From Rhynchopus euleeides (taxonomy: Eukaryota > Euglenozoa > Diplonemea > Diplonemida > Diplonemidae), in the NCBI GenBank assembly GCA_963210315.1, contig OY723299.1, forward strand, positions 1-64,000: 64,000 nt of DNA, read 5' to 3'. Made by a program: the position numbers and the translations under genes. The notes under the pieces are model-generated. The model ran no database searches. It was given only the letters and a program-made list of their open reading frames with translations, and had not been told where the DNA came from. Below, piece by piece: positions 32,262-41,597 of the stretch (its first letter is position 1; each line of letters starts with the position of its first letter).

Positions 32262-35200
32262 TCAACGGTGGGCAAGCTGCAGGCAAGTCGGGTACACACC
32301 ACGCCAGTCTTCGAAGCACGCCCCATTTACAGCCCACCTGTCGCAGAGACTCTCCAGAAGGAACTGCAGCTCCGTGAAGCGTTCGTCGCCTTGGGACAGA
32401 TTCCGCGCAAGCTCGTCAGCCTTCTCCACGTTGACGGGGTCATACGCTTTGTAGAAGCTGTGCAGGATGTGCCGCACCACTCCGGGCGGCGGCCACACGT
32501 CGGACACCCATGCCCCCTCGGGCTGGCCGTACTTCCGACACATCTCTCCCAACACCGCACTGCGGTGCCCCGCGAGAGAGGACAGCGTGCAGTTCGCAAG
32601 CACGGTCGACACCAGCGACGACGCCCGCCACATCTCACCTGGGGCGTGCAGCCCATAGAAGCACTCAAAGGCACACCACAGCGAGGCCTCGTCCACCCCG
32701 ATGGTAGGCGGCAGGAGGCGCTCCTGCAGGGACAGGTGGGCACCCACCGACTCCCCCTTCTCGCGGGACCGCGGCACCAGGGACGGGTTGCGTCCCCTGC
32801 CCAGCAGATCCAGGTCGCTGTTCCGCCTTGTGAGGGAGGGGCGCGGCTGCGACGGTGACTCCCCCCTGTAGGTTGCAGGCCTGCTGCTCAGGGTTAGGGT
32901 CGCAGGCTCGCTCAGGGCAGCGTCCTTGATGGGGCCGCGGTATTGCGTCGACGCGGAGTACAGCGACACATTCTTGTTCCGCTTCGCCTCCCTGTTCTCA
33001 GACCGCAGCGGCAGCACGTCCGGCCGCAGCGGCGGGCTGGCAGGCGAGGGTGGCGCCTGTGGGCGAGGCGACGGAGGAGTCTGGGGGCTGCTGCGCCCTT
33101 TCGGCGACGCCTTGGCCTGCCTGGGTGAGGCCTTTGGCTCGGGCTGCCGCGGCGGCGAAGCAGGCACGCCTGTCCCGCACAGCATCGACCCCGCCCCGCC
33201 CTGCCCCGCAGCACCCACGCCGCCCGCCCTGCCGGCAGACCGCGCCACACCCGCCACACTGTTCAGCAGCGAGCCGGGCCGCAGCGCCTCACCTGCACCT
33301 GGCACCTCCTCCGCCACAGGGCGGCGCGGAGGGCTGCTGCTCGCAAGCGGCTCCACACGCAGCGGGGTGGGCGACGGCTGCAGCGGCGGCGGCGGCAGCG
33401 CGTGCGGCCACCGCCCCGACCCACCCGGCGGCGGCGGCGACGCCGACGGCGACCGCAGCGACCCCTCCCCCCCCTCGGGGCTGGAGAACAGCTCGCGCTC
33501 CAGCTGCAGGATCTTCGCCGCGTCGGCCCGCTCCTCCGCCTCCCACACCTCGCGGTAGCGCCGCGCCTCCCGCAGCGGGTGCTCCAGGAAGTAGGTGATC
33601 TTGAGGCGCGTCTTCTCCTCCAGCATCCCCATGCAGGTGGGCATCGTGCTGATCAGGGTGAACGCCTGCTGCAGCTCCCGCAGCTGCCCCAGCACCCGCT
33701 GGTTGGGGTACTCCTCCTCCGGCAGGTGCAGCAGGCTCTCGCGTGGCGGGTGCGCCAGCAGGGCGAGCAGGTCGCGGATCTCATCAGCCAGCAGCCTCCG
33801 CTGCCCCGCCTCCTCCAGCACCTTGCGCAGCACCCGCCGCCGCCGCGTCACCGCTGCGTGGAAGCGTGGGGTGGCGGCGTCGGCGCATTTGATGCCCTCG
33901 ATGTTGATCTGCTTCTCCGGCGGCGGCGCCCACCACATGCGGCGCGTCATCTCCGCCGCGAGGGCCAAGGCGGCAACCACCACAGCAGTGCCGAGGGGCA
34001 CCGTCCCCTCGAGGCGGACCTGCCGCACGTTGTCCCCCACCTCCTCCCAGACCTGCCGCTTCCGGGTCTCCCACAGGCGGTCCAACACGGCGGGGTCGTT
34101 CAGCAGGCTGCGGTCCCCCTCGCGCCGGAACGCCCTGGCGTACCCCCGGGAGCCTGGCGCGTCGCTCAGCACGTTGCGCGGGTCGTCCCCCAGCCAGGCG
34201 AAGGAGGCTGGTGCCTCCGGATACCCCAGGTGCTCCTCCACCTCACCCGGCTTCACCCTGTCGGGGTTGTTCCGCTGGTCGAGGTAGGCCAGCACCTGCC
34301 TGGCGGGCGGGCTGGCCCGCCACCCCCTGGGCCTGGGCGCCGAGGGGGTCCGCCGCTTGTCCTTCGGCACAGGGGCCTCCTGGGGGAACAGCCCTGCCTC
34401 GCCGTGCGCCGCAGCCACGCGCCTCGCTTCTTCCTCGTGCCGCGCACGGGCTGGCGACACGTGGGACCACGCCTCCTGGAGCTTCTGCACCAGCTGGGGG
34501 GACGGGGGGTCGACAGGCGTGTCGTGCTCGTCGAAGTATATCTCCTTCTCCACGCGGTACTGCCCGAGCCGCCAACGCGAGGCAGCGTCAAACGCCTCCC
34601 CGTCTTCGATGAGCCGCTTCGCCCCCGGGGAGGGCTCCCGCAGCAGCGCCGGGATCGGCTGCGGCAGCGGGACCTGCGCAGCACGCTCCCCGATGCTGGG
34701 CGCCCCCGGCTCCCCAGGCTTCATAAACCATATAACCACGCCTCCCCGCAGTGACAGCTGCGCTGGGGTCTTCTTCAGAGCCACCCCGATCTTAGTGGGG
34801 TGCAGCCCTGTCGTGTCGGGGATGCCCTGCGCCCACAGCGGGATGTAGTCCTTCGCCTCCGCAGGCGCGATGCCCAGCTTGCGGTGCATGTCGGGGAGCT
34901 TCTCCCCGATAGGGCTGTGCAGGGGCACGTAGACACGCCTGGTGGGGTCGAACGTGCCGTAGCTCCCTTCGGACCGCATCAGGAAGATGGGCACCTCATT
35001 GGATCTGTCGATGCGAACGTACACCACTCCCTCCCCGGTCACCTTGCAGTCCTCCAGAGGCCTATCGAGGTGAACCCGGGTGGGGCCAGGCTTGCTCTGG
35101 TCAGACTTGGATGCCTTGTGGAAGGTGAGCCCGACAAGGGATGCCACCTGCAGGGCACGCTCCAGCGACGGGGTGGAGGACGCGAGGGGAAGGTTCTGCT

Positions 35201-35477
35201 GCACGGTGATGAAGATCTTCTCCTCGGGGGCCCATTCATCCCCGATGAGCTGCAGCCGGAACGGCTCTGGCGGGGGAGGCGGCTGCGGCAGCTTCTTTGG
35301 GGCTGCCTTTTTCGGAGACGATGCCTTCGCAGCCGGCTTCGCCCCGCCCTTCTTCGCGCTCTTCTTAGCAGTGGGTGAGGTGGACGCGGCGCGCCCAGCG
35401 GCAGCCGGCTTTGCCGAAGGCTTCTTCGCACCAGCCTTCCTCACTGGAGACGCCGACGCAGGTCGCTTTGGAGGCAT
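32262..35477 (-). CDS. Large basic protein of unknown function (1071 aa)
   Basis: An uninterrupted frame from ATG at 35477 to a stop at 32262. The first 65 residues are histone-H1-like, rich in Lys, Ala, Pro and Ser with SPKK-type motifs (KASSPKKAAPKKLPQ). A conserved-looking region follows (FRLQLIGDEWAPEEKIFITV, then VHLDRPLEDCKVTGEGVVYV), then helical and charged stretches (EREL, AEERADAAKILQLEREL). Residues about 670-860 are Pro/Ser/Arg-rich and probably disordered, and the last 150 residues look globular and helical. I do not recognise a family. The basic tail suggests DNA, RNA or microtubule binding, but that is inference. Same strand as its neighbours. Confidence 0.75.
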   Translation of the reverse strand: MPPKRPASASPVRKAGAKKPSAKPAAAGRAASTSPTAKKSAKKGGAKPAAKASSPKKAAPKKLPQPPPPPEPFRLQLIGDEWAPEEKIFITVQQNLPLASSTPSLERALQVASLVGLTFHKASKSDQSKPGPTRVHLDRPLEDCKVTGEGVVYVRIDRSNEVPIFLMRSEGSYGTFDPTRRVYVPLHSPIGEKLPDMHRKLGIAPAEAKDYIPLWAQGIPDTTGLHPTKIGVALKKTPAQLSLRGGVVIWFMKPGEPGAPSIGERAAQVPLPQPIPALLREPSPGAKRLIEDGEAFDAASRWRLGQYRVEKEIYFDEHDTPVDPPSPQLVQKLQEAWSHVSPARARHEEEARRVAAAHGEAGLFPQEAPVPKDKRRTPSAPRPRGWRASPPARQVLAYLDQRNNPDRVKPGEVEEHLGYPEAPASFAWLGDDPRNVLSDAPGSRGYARAFRREGDRSLLNDPAVLDRLWETRKRQVWEEVGDNVRQVRLEGTVPLGTAVVVAALALAAEMTRRMWWAPPPEKQINIEGIKCADAATPRFHAAVTRRRRVLRKVLEEAGQRRLLADEIRDLLALLAHPPRESLLHLPEEEYPNQRVLGQLRELQQAFTLISTMPTCMGMLEEKTRLKITYFLEHPLREARRYREVWEAEERADAAKILQLERELFSSPEGGEGSLRSPSASPPPPGGSGRWPHALPPPPLQPSPTPLRVEPLASSSPPRRPVAEEVPGAGEALRPGSLLNSVAGVARSAGRAGGVGAAGQGGAGSMLCGTGVPASPPRQPEPKASPRQAKASPKGRSSPQTPPSPRPQAPPSPASPPLRPDVLPLRSENREAKRNKNVSLYSASTQYRGPIKDAALSEPATLTLSSRPATYRGESPSQPRPSLTRRNSDLDLLGRGRNPSLVPRSREKGESVGAHLSLQERLLPPTIGVDEASLWCAFECFYGLHAPGEMWRASSLVSTVLANCTLSSLAGHRSAVLGEMCRKYGQPEGAWVSDVWPPPGVVRHILHSFYKAYDPVNVEKADELARNLSQGDERFTELQFLLESLCDRWAVNGACFEDWRGVYPTCLQLAHR

Positions 35478-36378
35478 ACCGCCCCATCCCCTCCTGCTAG
35501 GCGATGGGAGGGGTGTCGGTGATCAGAGGGGGCGGGGGCGGGGTGGGGGTGGGGAGGGCACACACACACACACATCCCGCCTGCACAGCCCGGACCCGTG
35601 TCCCTCCCAAGCCAATGCAATTCACAACGGCCAGGGGGGGGGTGTGTGGGGCGTGTGGGGGGGGGTGGTGCGAGGGTGGGTAGCCAGCTCCGCCAAGAAA
35701 GATGAAGAAAGCAAAAACAGTCGCGGGGGGGGGGGGGCGTTTCTCTCACGAAGGTTTGGTGGGGAAAGGACCAAAACTCGGGAGGAGGGAGAAGAGAGAG
35801 AGAGAGAGCGAGGGGGGTTGTCCCGGATATTTTTTTTGATATTTTTTTTGGGGGGGAGGAGGAGGAGGAGAGGGGCATCGCGAAATCCCGTGCCGCATCC
35901 CAACTCACCACCAACACCCATTCTCCCCTCCATTGCCCCCCCCCTCCCCTGTGCTGCCTGCAGGAGTTGCTGGGGCACACATTATTGTTTTTTTTCCCTC
36001 CTGCCCGTCAGCCTGCCTCGGGCGGGAAGACAGAGTCGTCCAAGGCAGGCTGACGGCCAAGAGGGTTTGCGAAGAACACCCCACGGGAGGAGCACAGAGG
36101 GTCAGGTGCATACCCGTCGCAGGTGCTTCGGGCTGTTACACACACATCGCCTGTATGTTTCGCCTGTGGAGGTGGCTTCGGAAAACAGATGGAGAAGCGA
36201 TCACAAAAAAAAACCCCCCCCCTCCCCCCGAACAGGAAACGGTCGCAAGCAACGGCCTGCATATCCCGTGGCAGGTTGTGGCATGGGAGAGGGAGAGGGC
36301 AAAGAGCCCTCCCGAACTCTTCCTGTTGCCATTTGTGTTGTCTCTTTTTCCCTTTTCATTTACTTCTTCTTTTTTTTT
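35478..36378. other. Intergenic gap with microsatellites
   Basis: Contains a CA run (about 35562-35575), G runs (35637-35661 and 35725-35737), a GA run near 35790 and T/G-rich tracts near 35830. GGCAGGCTGACGG-type words recur near 36005 and 36045. No gene seen. Confidence 0.6.
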
Positions 36379-36394
36379 CATGGTTTGACAGAAT

Positions 36395-36530
36395 TCTTAA
36401 GAGAAAAAGCTCTTTTTTCGTAAGAATTCGGGAATTCTTAAGAATTTTCAAGAATTCTTAAGAATTCTTAAAATTCTTGAAAATTCTTAAGAATTCTTAA
36501 GAATTCCTGAAACTCCTGAAAATTCCTGAA
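36395..36530. repeat. AAGAATTCTT-rich subterminal repeat, left side of E7
   Basis: Repeated, self-complementary AAGAATTCTT words with small variations (AATTCTTGAAAATTC, AATTCCTGAAACTCC). Mirrors 39400-39780 at the other end of E7. Confidence 0.85.
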
Positions 36531-36759
36531 AACTCCTGAGGCGTTTCTGAGGGGAGGATGGGCAAGTTTTTCAGTCATCGGGGGCTCCAGGGGCTAACTT
36601 CCACCCGGTGCGGCTCAGATCCTGAAAACCCGGCTTCGGCCAGTGTAGTTGGATGCACCGGTGGGCAATTCAAATTGCACAGCTGCTCCGACGAAAGGGG
36701 AAGCAATCCCCCCGGATCCGGAACCCCTCCGCCGTGCCGGAGAGGATGCTGGGTTTGCA

Positions 36760-36975
36760 GTGGTGGCGCACGCATCGTGTTTTCCAGAAGTGCGTACGGC
36801 GCACGCGTGCAAGGACGGCGCGTCCGTGCGGCAAAATGTAGCACACACGGTGGACTCCAGCCACCCTAGTGCAGTGGTGGCAGCGTACGGCCGTACGGTC
36901 CGCGTACGCGTATGCCGTACGCACTTTCTGAAAACCGCGCTGCGTACGCGTACGCAGAATTTTCGTACGGCTGGT
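36760..36975. repeat. Inverted repeat rich in GTACGC words
   Basis: The arm near 36766-36805 (ending AGTGCGTACGGCG) and the arm near 36915-36955 (starting GCCGTACGCACTTTCTG) are partly complementary. Several further palindromes (CGTACGGCCGTACG, GCGTACGCGTACGC) lie between them. Probably a small foldback element nested in E7. Confidence 0.65.
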
Positions 36976-36992
36976 ATTCTATATTAGTCTGG

Positions 36993-37101
36993 GGGGGCCT
37001 TCGCTACCAGATGTGACTGAGTGAGAGAAAGTGAGCAACAGCCTGCCCCCCCTCACTGGCTGACGAGCTGTGACGAGCTGTGACTGGTAGCGAGGGCCCC
37101 C
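36993..37101 (+). mobile_element. 109-bp MITE (M1), copy 1
   Basis: Inverted termini GGGGGCCTTCGCTACCAG and CTGGTAGCGAGGGCCCCC, 109 bp, flanked by TGG on both sides (3-bp target duplication). Confidence 0.93.
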
Positions 37102-37274
37102 TGGGAGTGGGAGTCTTTAGCCTAAAGTAGGGGGGAAATGGACTCCCGCTAGCACCAAAAACTCCCGCTCGGGGGAGGCGAGACTCCCGACAAGGGTTAC
37201 CCGACCACCGCTTGCGTCCACCGTGCAGGAGACGGCCATTCTTCTCGAATAATGGCTGATCCTGAACGGGCGTC

Positions 37275-37613
37275 ATGGTCACTCTGTGTCGGAAGACATG
37301 CGACTCCTCTCCCGATGTCCTGCTCGACTTCCCTGTTCGTGACTGTGGAAAGGACTACCCAACGTTCCAGAGGCTGTGTATCTTGGCATCCACGTTGACT
37401 CATACATCCGTCGAAGATGAAAGACTATTCAGTCGATTGCACCTGATCGGCCAGACACAGTTGATCCGTCTCTGTCTCGAGACCGCGGAAAGGGGATTGC
37501 CACCCCCGCTTTTCGGGATACCAACCCCCTCTCGAACTATCTCCCATTATACCCCCACTCGATCGGCTGGAGTCCGTCGTGCAGGCACTGAGCACCCTGG
37601 GCGAACTTCCTGA
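37275..37613 (+). pseudogene. hAT-like transposase dimerisation-domain fragment
   Basis: A plus-strand frame with YPTFQRLCILASTLTHTSVE followed by DERLFSRLHLIGQTQLIRLC. This resembles the C-terminal dimerisation region of hAT transposases, where the pattern is Pro-hydrophobic...ERxFS...R..L. The rest of a hAT transposase (DDE catalytic core, BED finger) is not found nearby, so it is a relic inside E7. Moderate to low confidence; a profile search of this frame would decide. Confidence 0.4.
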
Positions 37614-38689
37614 AGGTCCCCAGAGGGCGCTCTATGCATACATGATGTAGCAAGCAACGAAATCACCCGCATCTGCGCCCCAGGGCACGCAGGACGATAG
37701 CGACTTCAGCGTTCCTGTCGTGTGGCAGCTCGACTGCCGCACCTAAAAGGGGATCCGGGAAGTGTACCCCTCCGCACGGCCGGTGTATGCGAGCTGGTCT
37801 CGAACAGCAGTCTGCGAAAGACCACTTCACAAGGACCAAATGCATCATCTACTGCATGGCCTACAGCATCCCCACACAGACGTGGTCCTTCTGTTCTCCA
37901 ATCGGGAGAAAGGCATGCATATATTCACCTCAGCTGCAGCAATGATGAAGAAGGCACAGGACGCACGAGAACCGGCAGGAAAGTGGATACCGCAGAAGGA
38001 ATAGGAGGAAGGAAGTGAATCGTCCAGATCTGCCAACCTACCACGTGCAGCCAGAATAACCCAGAACAGGACCTTCTCACGTGGGGCTGCTGAGAGCATG
38101 GCAAAACTCATTCAAAATTGTTCAAACCTGCCTCCGGTGGATCTTCACTGGCGTAATCTGGGAGGAAATGACCTGGGCACAATGTCCTCCCCCTGGTTGT
38201 GCCGAGAGGGTGCAGGATCAGATTCCGTACCGGCACCCAGACTGAGCCTGGGGCGTCCTGGGACGGGATGGGAGACACCAGTATACTCAAGGGGCTCGCC
38301 TCCAACAGGTCGTGGATTTTGCCCAACGGCGAGATATTGGTGGCGCCAATGGACACCTCCACCCTCCTTGCAATACGTCACCCACGAGAAAGGGCTCCCA
38401 GACTCAGACCGTAACAGTGGAGCTACTTGTTCACGCACATTATCATGTGCTTCAATCGCACACAAAGATGCCCACGCTCGCTAACACTGTGTTGGTAGAG
38501 TTTCCATCCCTGGCTTTATGTGCCGAACAAGCGTGCTCTTCAGGTAGGTTGAGGGTTTCCTCAAACTGCAAAGGCAGTTGCTGATCGATGGCTGCCTTTT
38601 TTGCGCTAACCAGGCTCCTGGTCTCTAGCAAAGAAGACTGTTGGCAGCGCATGTGTTCACCCATGTACCCCACAGGTAACGAACCAGCG

Positions 38690-38780
38690 CACAAACAAAA
38701 GAGTCCGGGTTTTGTTTGTGCGCACGAGCGGCCCTCTCGTAGGAAACCGCCCCCTTGTTTGTGCGCACGAGCGGCAGTGT
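38690..38780. repeat. Repeated TTGTTTGTGCGCACGAGCGG word
   Basis: Two copies at about 38713 and 38756 in direct orientation, plus a partial inverted copy (GCGCACAAACAAAAG) just upstream near 38687. A related string TTTTTGTTTGTGCGCACCTG occurs at 56972. Meaning unknown. Confidence 0.6.
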
Positions 38781-38927
38781 GTTGTGGCCCCTGTGAAGGG
38801 CGTTGCTGTGATAAAAGTGGTTTTGTGTTGCTCACTCAAAACACACTGCGCGCGGGTACGCTCCCACTGACTCTTTCGCTGTGACAAGCAAGCTTGTTTG
38901 GGCAAAAAACTACCGCTTGTGCGCAGT

Positions 38928-39194
38928 ATGTCTACCCGCTCTCTCTTCAAGGCGAAGGAGATTGAGTGGGATTCGCTGAGCCTCTGCGCTCCGGAGGTCG
39001 CGAAGTGTGTGTTCCCGGAGTGTGATGCTGAGCACGAGAGAGAAGGATGCCTCAACTGTCGTTCGTGCGGACACCGCGCGGCGGTTTCGTGCCTCGATAC
39101 CTTTGTTCCCTCCTCCTGTAACGAGGAGTTCGTCAAGGGGATGGAGGACAAGGACTGGATGTGCCCGGTGTGTTGCTGGGTAGCCAGCCGGTAG
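38928..39194 (+). CDS. Small cysteine-rich PHD/RING-like protein inside E7
   Basis: 88 residues from ATG 38928 (an in-frame ATG 30 bp upstream is also possible). Cys and His pattern: CVFPEC, then GCLNCRSCGHRAAVSCL, a spacer, then DWMCPVCCW, which looks like a zinc-binding PHD or RING-like cross-brace ending in the typical W-x-C-P-x-C. It is one of very few plausible plus-strand genes in the window and lies inside the TIR element E7, so it may be element cargo. Target unknown. Confidence 0.5.
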   Translation: MSTRSLFKAKEIEWDSLSLCAPEVAKCVFPECDAEHEREGCLNCRSCGHRAAVSCLDTFVPSSCNEEFVKGMEDKDWMCPVCCWVASR

Positions 39195-39461
39195 CCAGTC
39201 TCCCAAGAAGGCGGAAATGCAGCGATGGATGGCTGTCCCAGCTGGCCAGAAACAGGTTTGAGGCCATTTTTGTGACTATTTTCCCTGGAAGAAGGCCCTG
39301 GAGGGGGTCATTTTGTGATTTTCACCTTCTCCCTCAGAAAACCTCCCAATAAGAACGTACATCCGTATGCTGTCAAAGGGACCTCGTGCGTGCCCCTTTC
39401 AAGAATTCCTAAGAATTCTTGGAAATTCTTGGAAATTCTTAAGAATTCTTAAGAATTCTTG

Positions 39462-39570
39462 GGGGGCCTTCGCTACCAGATGTGACTGAGTGAGAGAAAG
39501 TGAGCAACAGCCTGCCCCCCCTCACTGGCTGACGAGCTGTGACGAGCTGTGACTGGTAGCGAGGGCCCCC
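39462..39570 (+). mobile_element. 109-bp MITE (M1), copy 2
   Basis: Same 109-bp sequence and termini as copy 1, flanked by TTG on both sides. Confidence 0.93.
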
Positions 39571-39614
39571 TTGGTAAGAATTTCCAAGAATTCAAGAATT
39601 TTTAAGAATTGAAA

Positions 39615-39723
39615 GGGGGCCCTCGCTACCAGTCACAGCTCGTCACAGCTCGTCAGCCAGTGAGGGGGGGCAGGCTGTTGCTCACTTTCTCTCACTCAGT
39701 CACATCTGGTAGCGAAGGCCCCC
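39615..39723 (-). mobile_element. 109-bp MITE (M1), copy 3, inverted
   Basis: Reverse orientation relative to copies 1, 2 and 4; flanked by AAA on both sides. It lies 44 bp from copy 2, so the pair could form a large hairpin. Confidence 0.93.
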
Positions 39724-39825
39724 AAAAAGTAAGAATTCTTAAGAATTCTTACGAATTCTTACGAATTCTTAAAGAATTCTGTCAAACCATGATTTTTTGC
39801 CAAAAATAACTATTTATTGTACTGA

Positions 39826-40036
39826 AATAATCTTCACATTATTTTACGCGGAGGGGGGCCTGCTACATAAAGTAACATTATTTTACGCGAGCGAAGCGAG
39901 CGTAAAATTGAAGTCATGTTGCCGAGCGAAGCGAGGCGACATGTGGAAGTCACCTTAACGAGCGAAGCGAGTTGAGGTGTGATTACTTTATGTAGTAGCA
40001 GGCCCCCCTCCGCGTAAAATAATGTGAAGATTATTT
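39826..40036. mobile_element. Nested 211-bp foldback with three same-loop hairpins
   Basis: The termini AAATAATCTTCACATTATTT and their complement bracket about 55-bp inverted arms (GGAGGGGGGCCTGCTACATA on the left). Between the arms lie three hairpins in a row at 39880-39908, 39915-39943 and 39951-39979. Each has an 8-bp stem of different sequence and the same 13-nt loop CGAGCGAAGCGAG. The motif AATGTGAAGATTATTTTA recurs at about 41456, so related ends exist nearby. Confidence 0.8.
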
Positions 40037-40401
40037 TTTGTGCAATAGGTCGTTTTATCTCCCTAAAATAATGTTCTCTCATCAAAATAGCCTGCGGCCC
40101 TGCAAGATAAGAAGATTATTTAATCCTCCACCAGCACAACGTTGAAAACGTTCAGTGGATTTTTCGAACCCCATAAAGTTAGATTATTTGACCGTAAAAT
40201 AATATGCGTGATCTAGGTGTGTGTGTGTGTGTTTGTGACCGGGCGGGGGAGCGCGGGAGCGGGAGGTAAGGAGTAGAATGTAGAATTGGTTGGGAGCGGG
40301 GGGGGGGGCAGGGGCGCAATCTGACTTGCACTTTTGCCTTGTTTGCTCTCAGACTCTGATTGATCATCTCAACCCTCCGCCCACCTCCACCCAGGCAAGG
40401 C

Positions 40402-41364
40402 TCACTCATCATCAGCAGAGCCCGGAAGGGGTGCCTGGCTCACTCCCTGCGACAACAGGGAGGAGACCAGCTGCCTCTGAGTGTTGGAGTTCACCGCATA
40501 CGTGTTCACCATCGTTGCTGTCCTCCACCCCATGTGCCGCATCATGACGGACGAGGTTGCCCCGTGATCTGCCAGGATCTGTGCGGTGGTCCGGCGGACC
40601 GCGTGGCCTGTGTACCGGAACGGTTCGTGGAGGCCGAGGCGGGTGGCGGCATGTGCGGGCATCCCGTACAGCTGGTGAATGCCAAGCGGCACGTCTTTGA
40701 AAGTCATGTTGCCCTTGACCCCCGTCACCCACAGAGATGGGTTCGCACAGCCTGCCCTTGCGGTGAGGTAGTCCTGCATGGTCTGCGCGAACTCGCCTGG
40801 TGGAATGAGGAACGATGCCGAGCGCATGTTGGGGTTGCGTTGCTTGGCGTGCTCGTAGCCGATTTGCACGCTTCCGCACGGGAGGAACTGCACGTTCGAA
40901 CGGAGCAGCTGCTTCGCCTCGGTCGCGCGCAGCCCGCCGAAGTACATGACTCCGAACAGGGCCTTGCGGACCAAGTCGTACGCACACCCAGATTCAAGGT
41001 GTGCGTACTCGTCGACCTGCTCCTCGGTGAAGCTGGCAGACTGCTTCGGCGCAGCGTCCTCGCGCTCATATGCCTTGAGCTGCTGCAGCACCCGGGGGTA
41101 CTCCCGCTGGATCTTGGTGCTGAACACCACCTGGTGCACGGCATTCAGGTGGCTGAACAGCGACCAGAGGGTCGATGCGCGCTTGCCTTCGGCTTTCTGC
41201 CGCTGAAAAAATGCCACGAGATGCCTCTCCGCGACAGCGCTGTTCCGTGTCAGGCCGCTCTCCAGCTTCATTTTTGCCCACGTCTTCATGTAGACCGCAT
41301 GAGATTTGGCTGGAAGCAAGTCGCGGCAGAGCTCCTCATCCGTCAGCTTCTTTGTCTTGGGCAT
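40402..41364 (-). CDS. Tyrosine recombinase (Crypton-like) of element E6
   Basis: 320 residues from ATG at 41364. The N-terminal 110 residues are helical, as in a core-binding domain (KSHAVYMKTWAKMKLESGLT). The catalytic domain has the first Arg in GVMYFGGLRATEAKQL, H-x-x-R in YTGHAVRRTTAQILADHG, the second His in MMRHMGWRT and the nucleophile Tyr in VNTYAVNS. All are present, so the enzyme may be active. It is not closely similar to the recombinase of the DIRS-like element (17448-17965). No reverse transcriptase next to it. It would cut and join DNA strands through a covalent tyrosine link. Confidence 0.87.
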   Translation of the reverse strand: MPKTKKLTDEELCRDLLPAKSHAVYMKTWAKMKLESGLTRNSAVAERHLVAFFQRQKAEGKRASTLWSLFSHLNAVHQVVFSTKIQREYPRVLQQLKAYEREDAAPKQSASFTEEQVDEYAHLESGCAYDLVRKALFGVMYFGGLRATEAKQLLRSNVQFLPCGSVQIGYEHAKQRNPNMRSASFLIPPGEFAQTMQDYLTARAGCANPSLWVTGVKGNMTFKDVPLGIHQLYGMPAHAATRLGLHEPFRYTGHAVRRTTAQILADHGATSSVMMRHMGWRTATMVNTYAVNSNTQRQLVSSLLSQGVSQAPLPGSADDE

Positions 41365-41488
41365 GATGCACAGACGGCCTTCGGTGTACGGGGAAGCGGG
41401 GATTGCGTATTGCTCTGACGGGTGTTAAGAAATGTGGATTTGTTGACAGTAAAAAAATGTGAAGATTATTTTACTGCAGGGTCCCCAT

Positions 41489-41597
41489 GGGGGCCTTCGC
41501 TACCAGATGTGACTGAGTGAGAGAAAGTGAGCAACAGCCTGCCCCCCCTCACTGGCTGACGAGCTGTGACGAGCTGTGACTGGTAGCGAGGGCCCCC
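41489..41597 (+). mobile_element. 109-bp MITE (M1), copy 4, inside E6
   Basis: Same 109-bp sequence, flanked by CAT on both sides. It interrupts the right part of E6 outside the inverted arm. Confidence 0.93.

Larger units (their letters stand above)
39400..39780. repeat. AAGAATTCTT-rich subterminal repeat, right side of E7
   Basis: Arrays of AAGAATTCTT-like words flank and separate two MITE copies (39462-39570 and 39615-39723). Together with 36395-36530 they form the extended inverted ends of E7. Confidence 0.85.
36383..39787. mobile_element. E7: 3.4-kb TIR element with CATG target duplication
   Basis: The left terminus GTTTGACAGAATTCTT (36383) and right terminus AAGAATTCTGTCAAAC (ending 39787) are perfect inverted repeats, each flanked by CATG (36379-36382 and 39788-39791). 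Both ends continue into long arrays of AAGAATTCTT-like repeats (36395-36530 and 39400-39780). The interior carries a hAT-like fragment (37275-37613), a cysteine-rich ORF (38928-39194) and three copies of the 109-bp MITE. The superfamily is unclear because hAT elements normally make 8-bp duplications. Confidence 0.8.

Noticed and set aside
33402..34754. 450-codon plus-strand frame opposite the 1071-residue gene
   Set aside because: Antisense shadow; composition Pro/Arg/His/Leu typical of the complement of GC-rich coding DNA.
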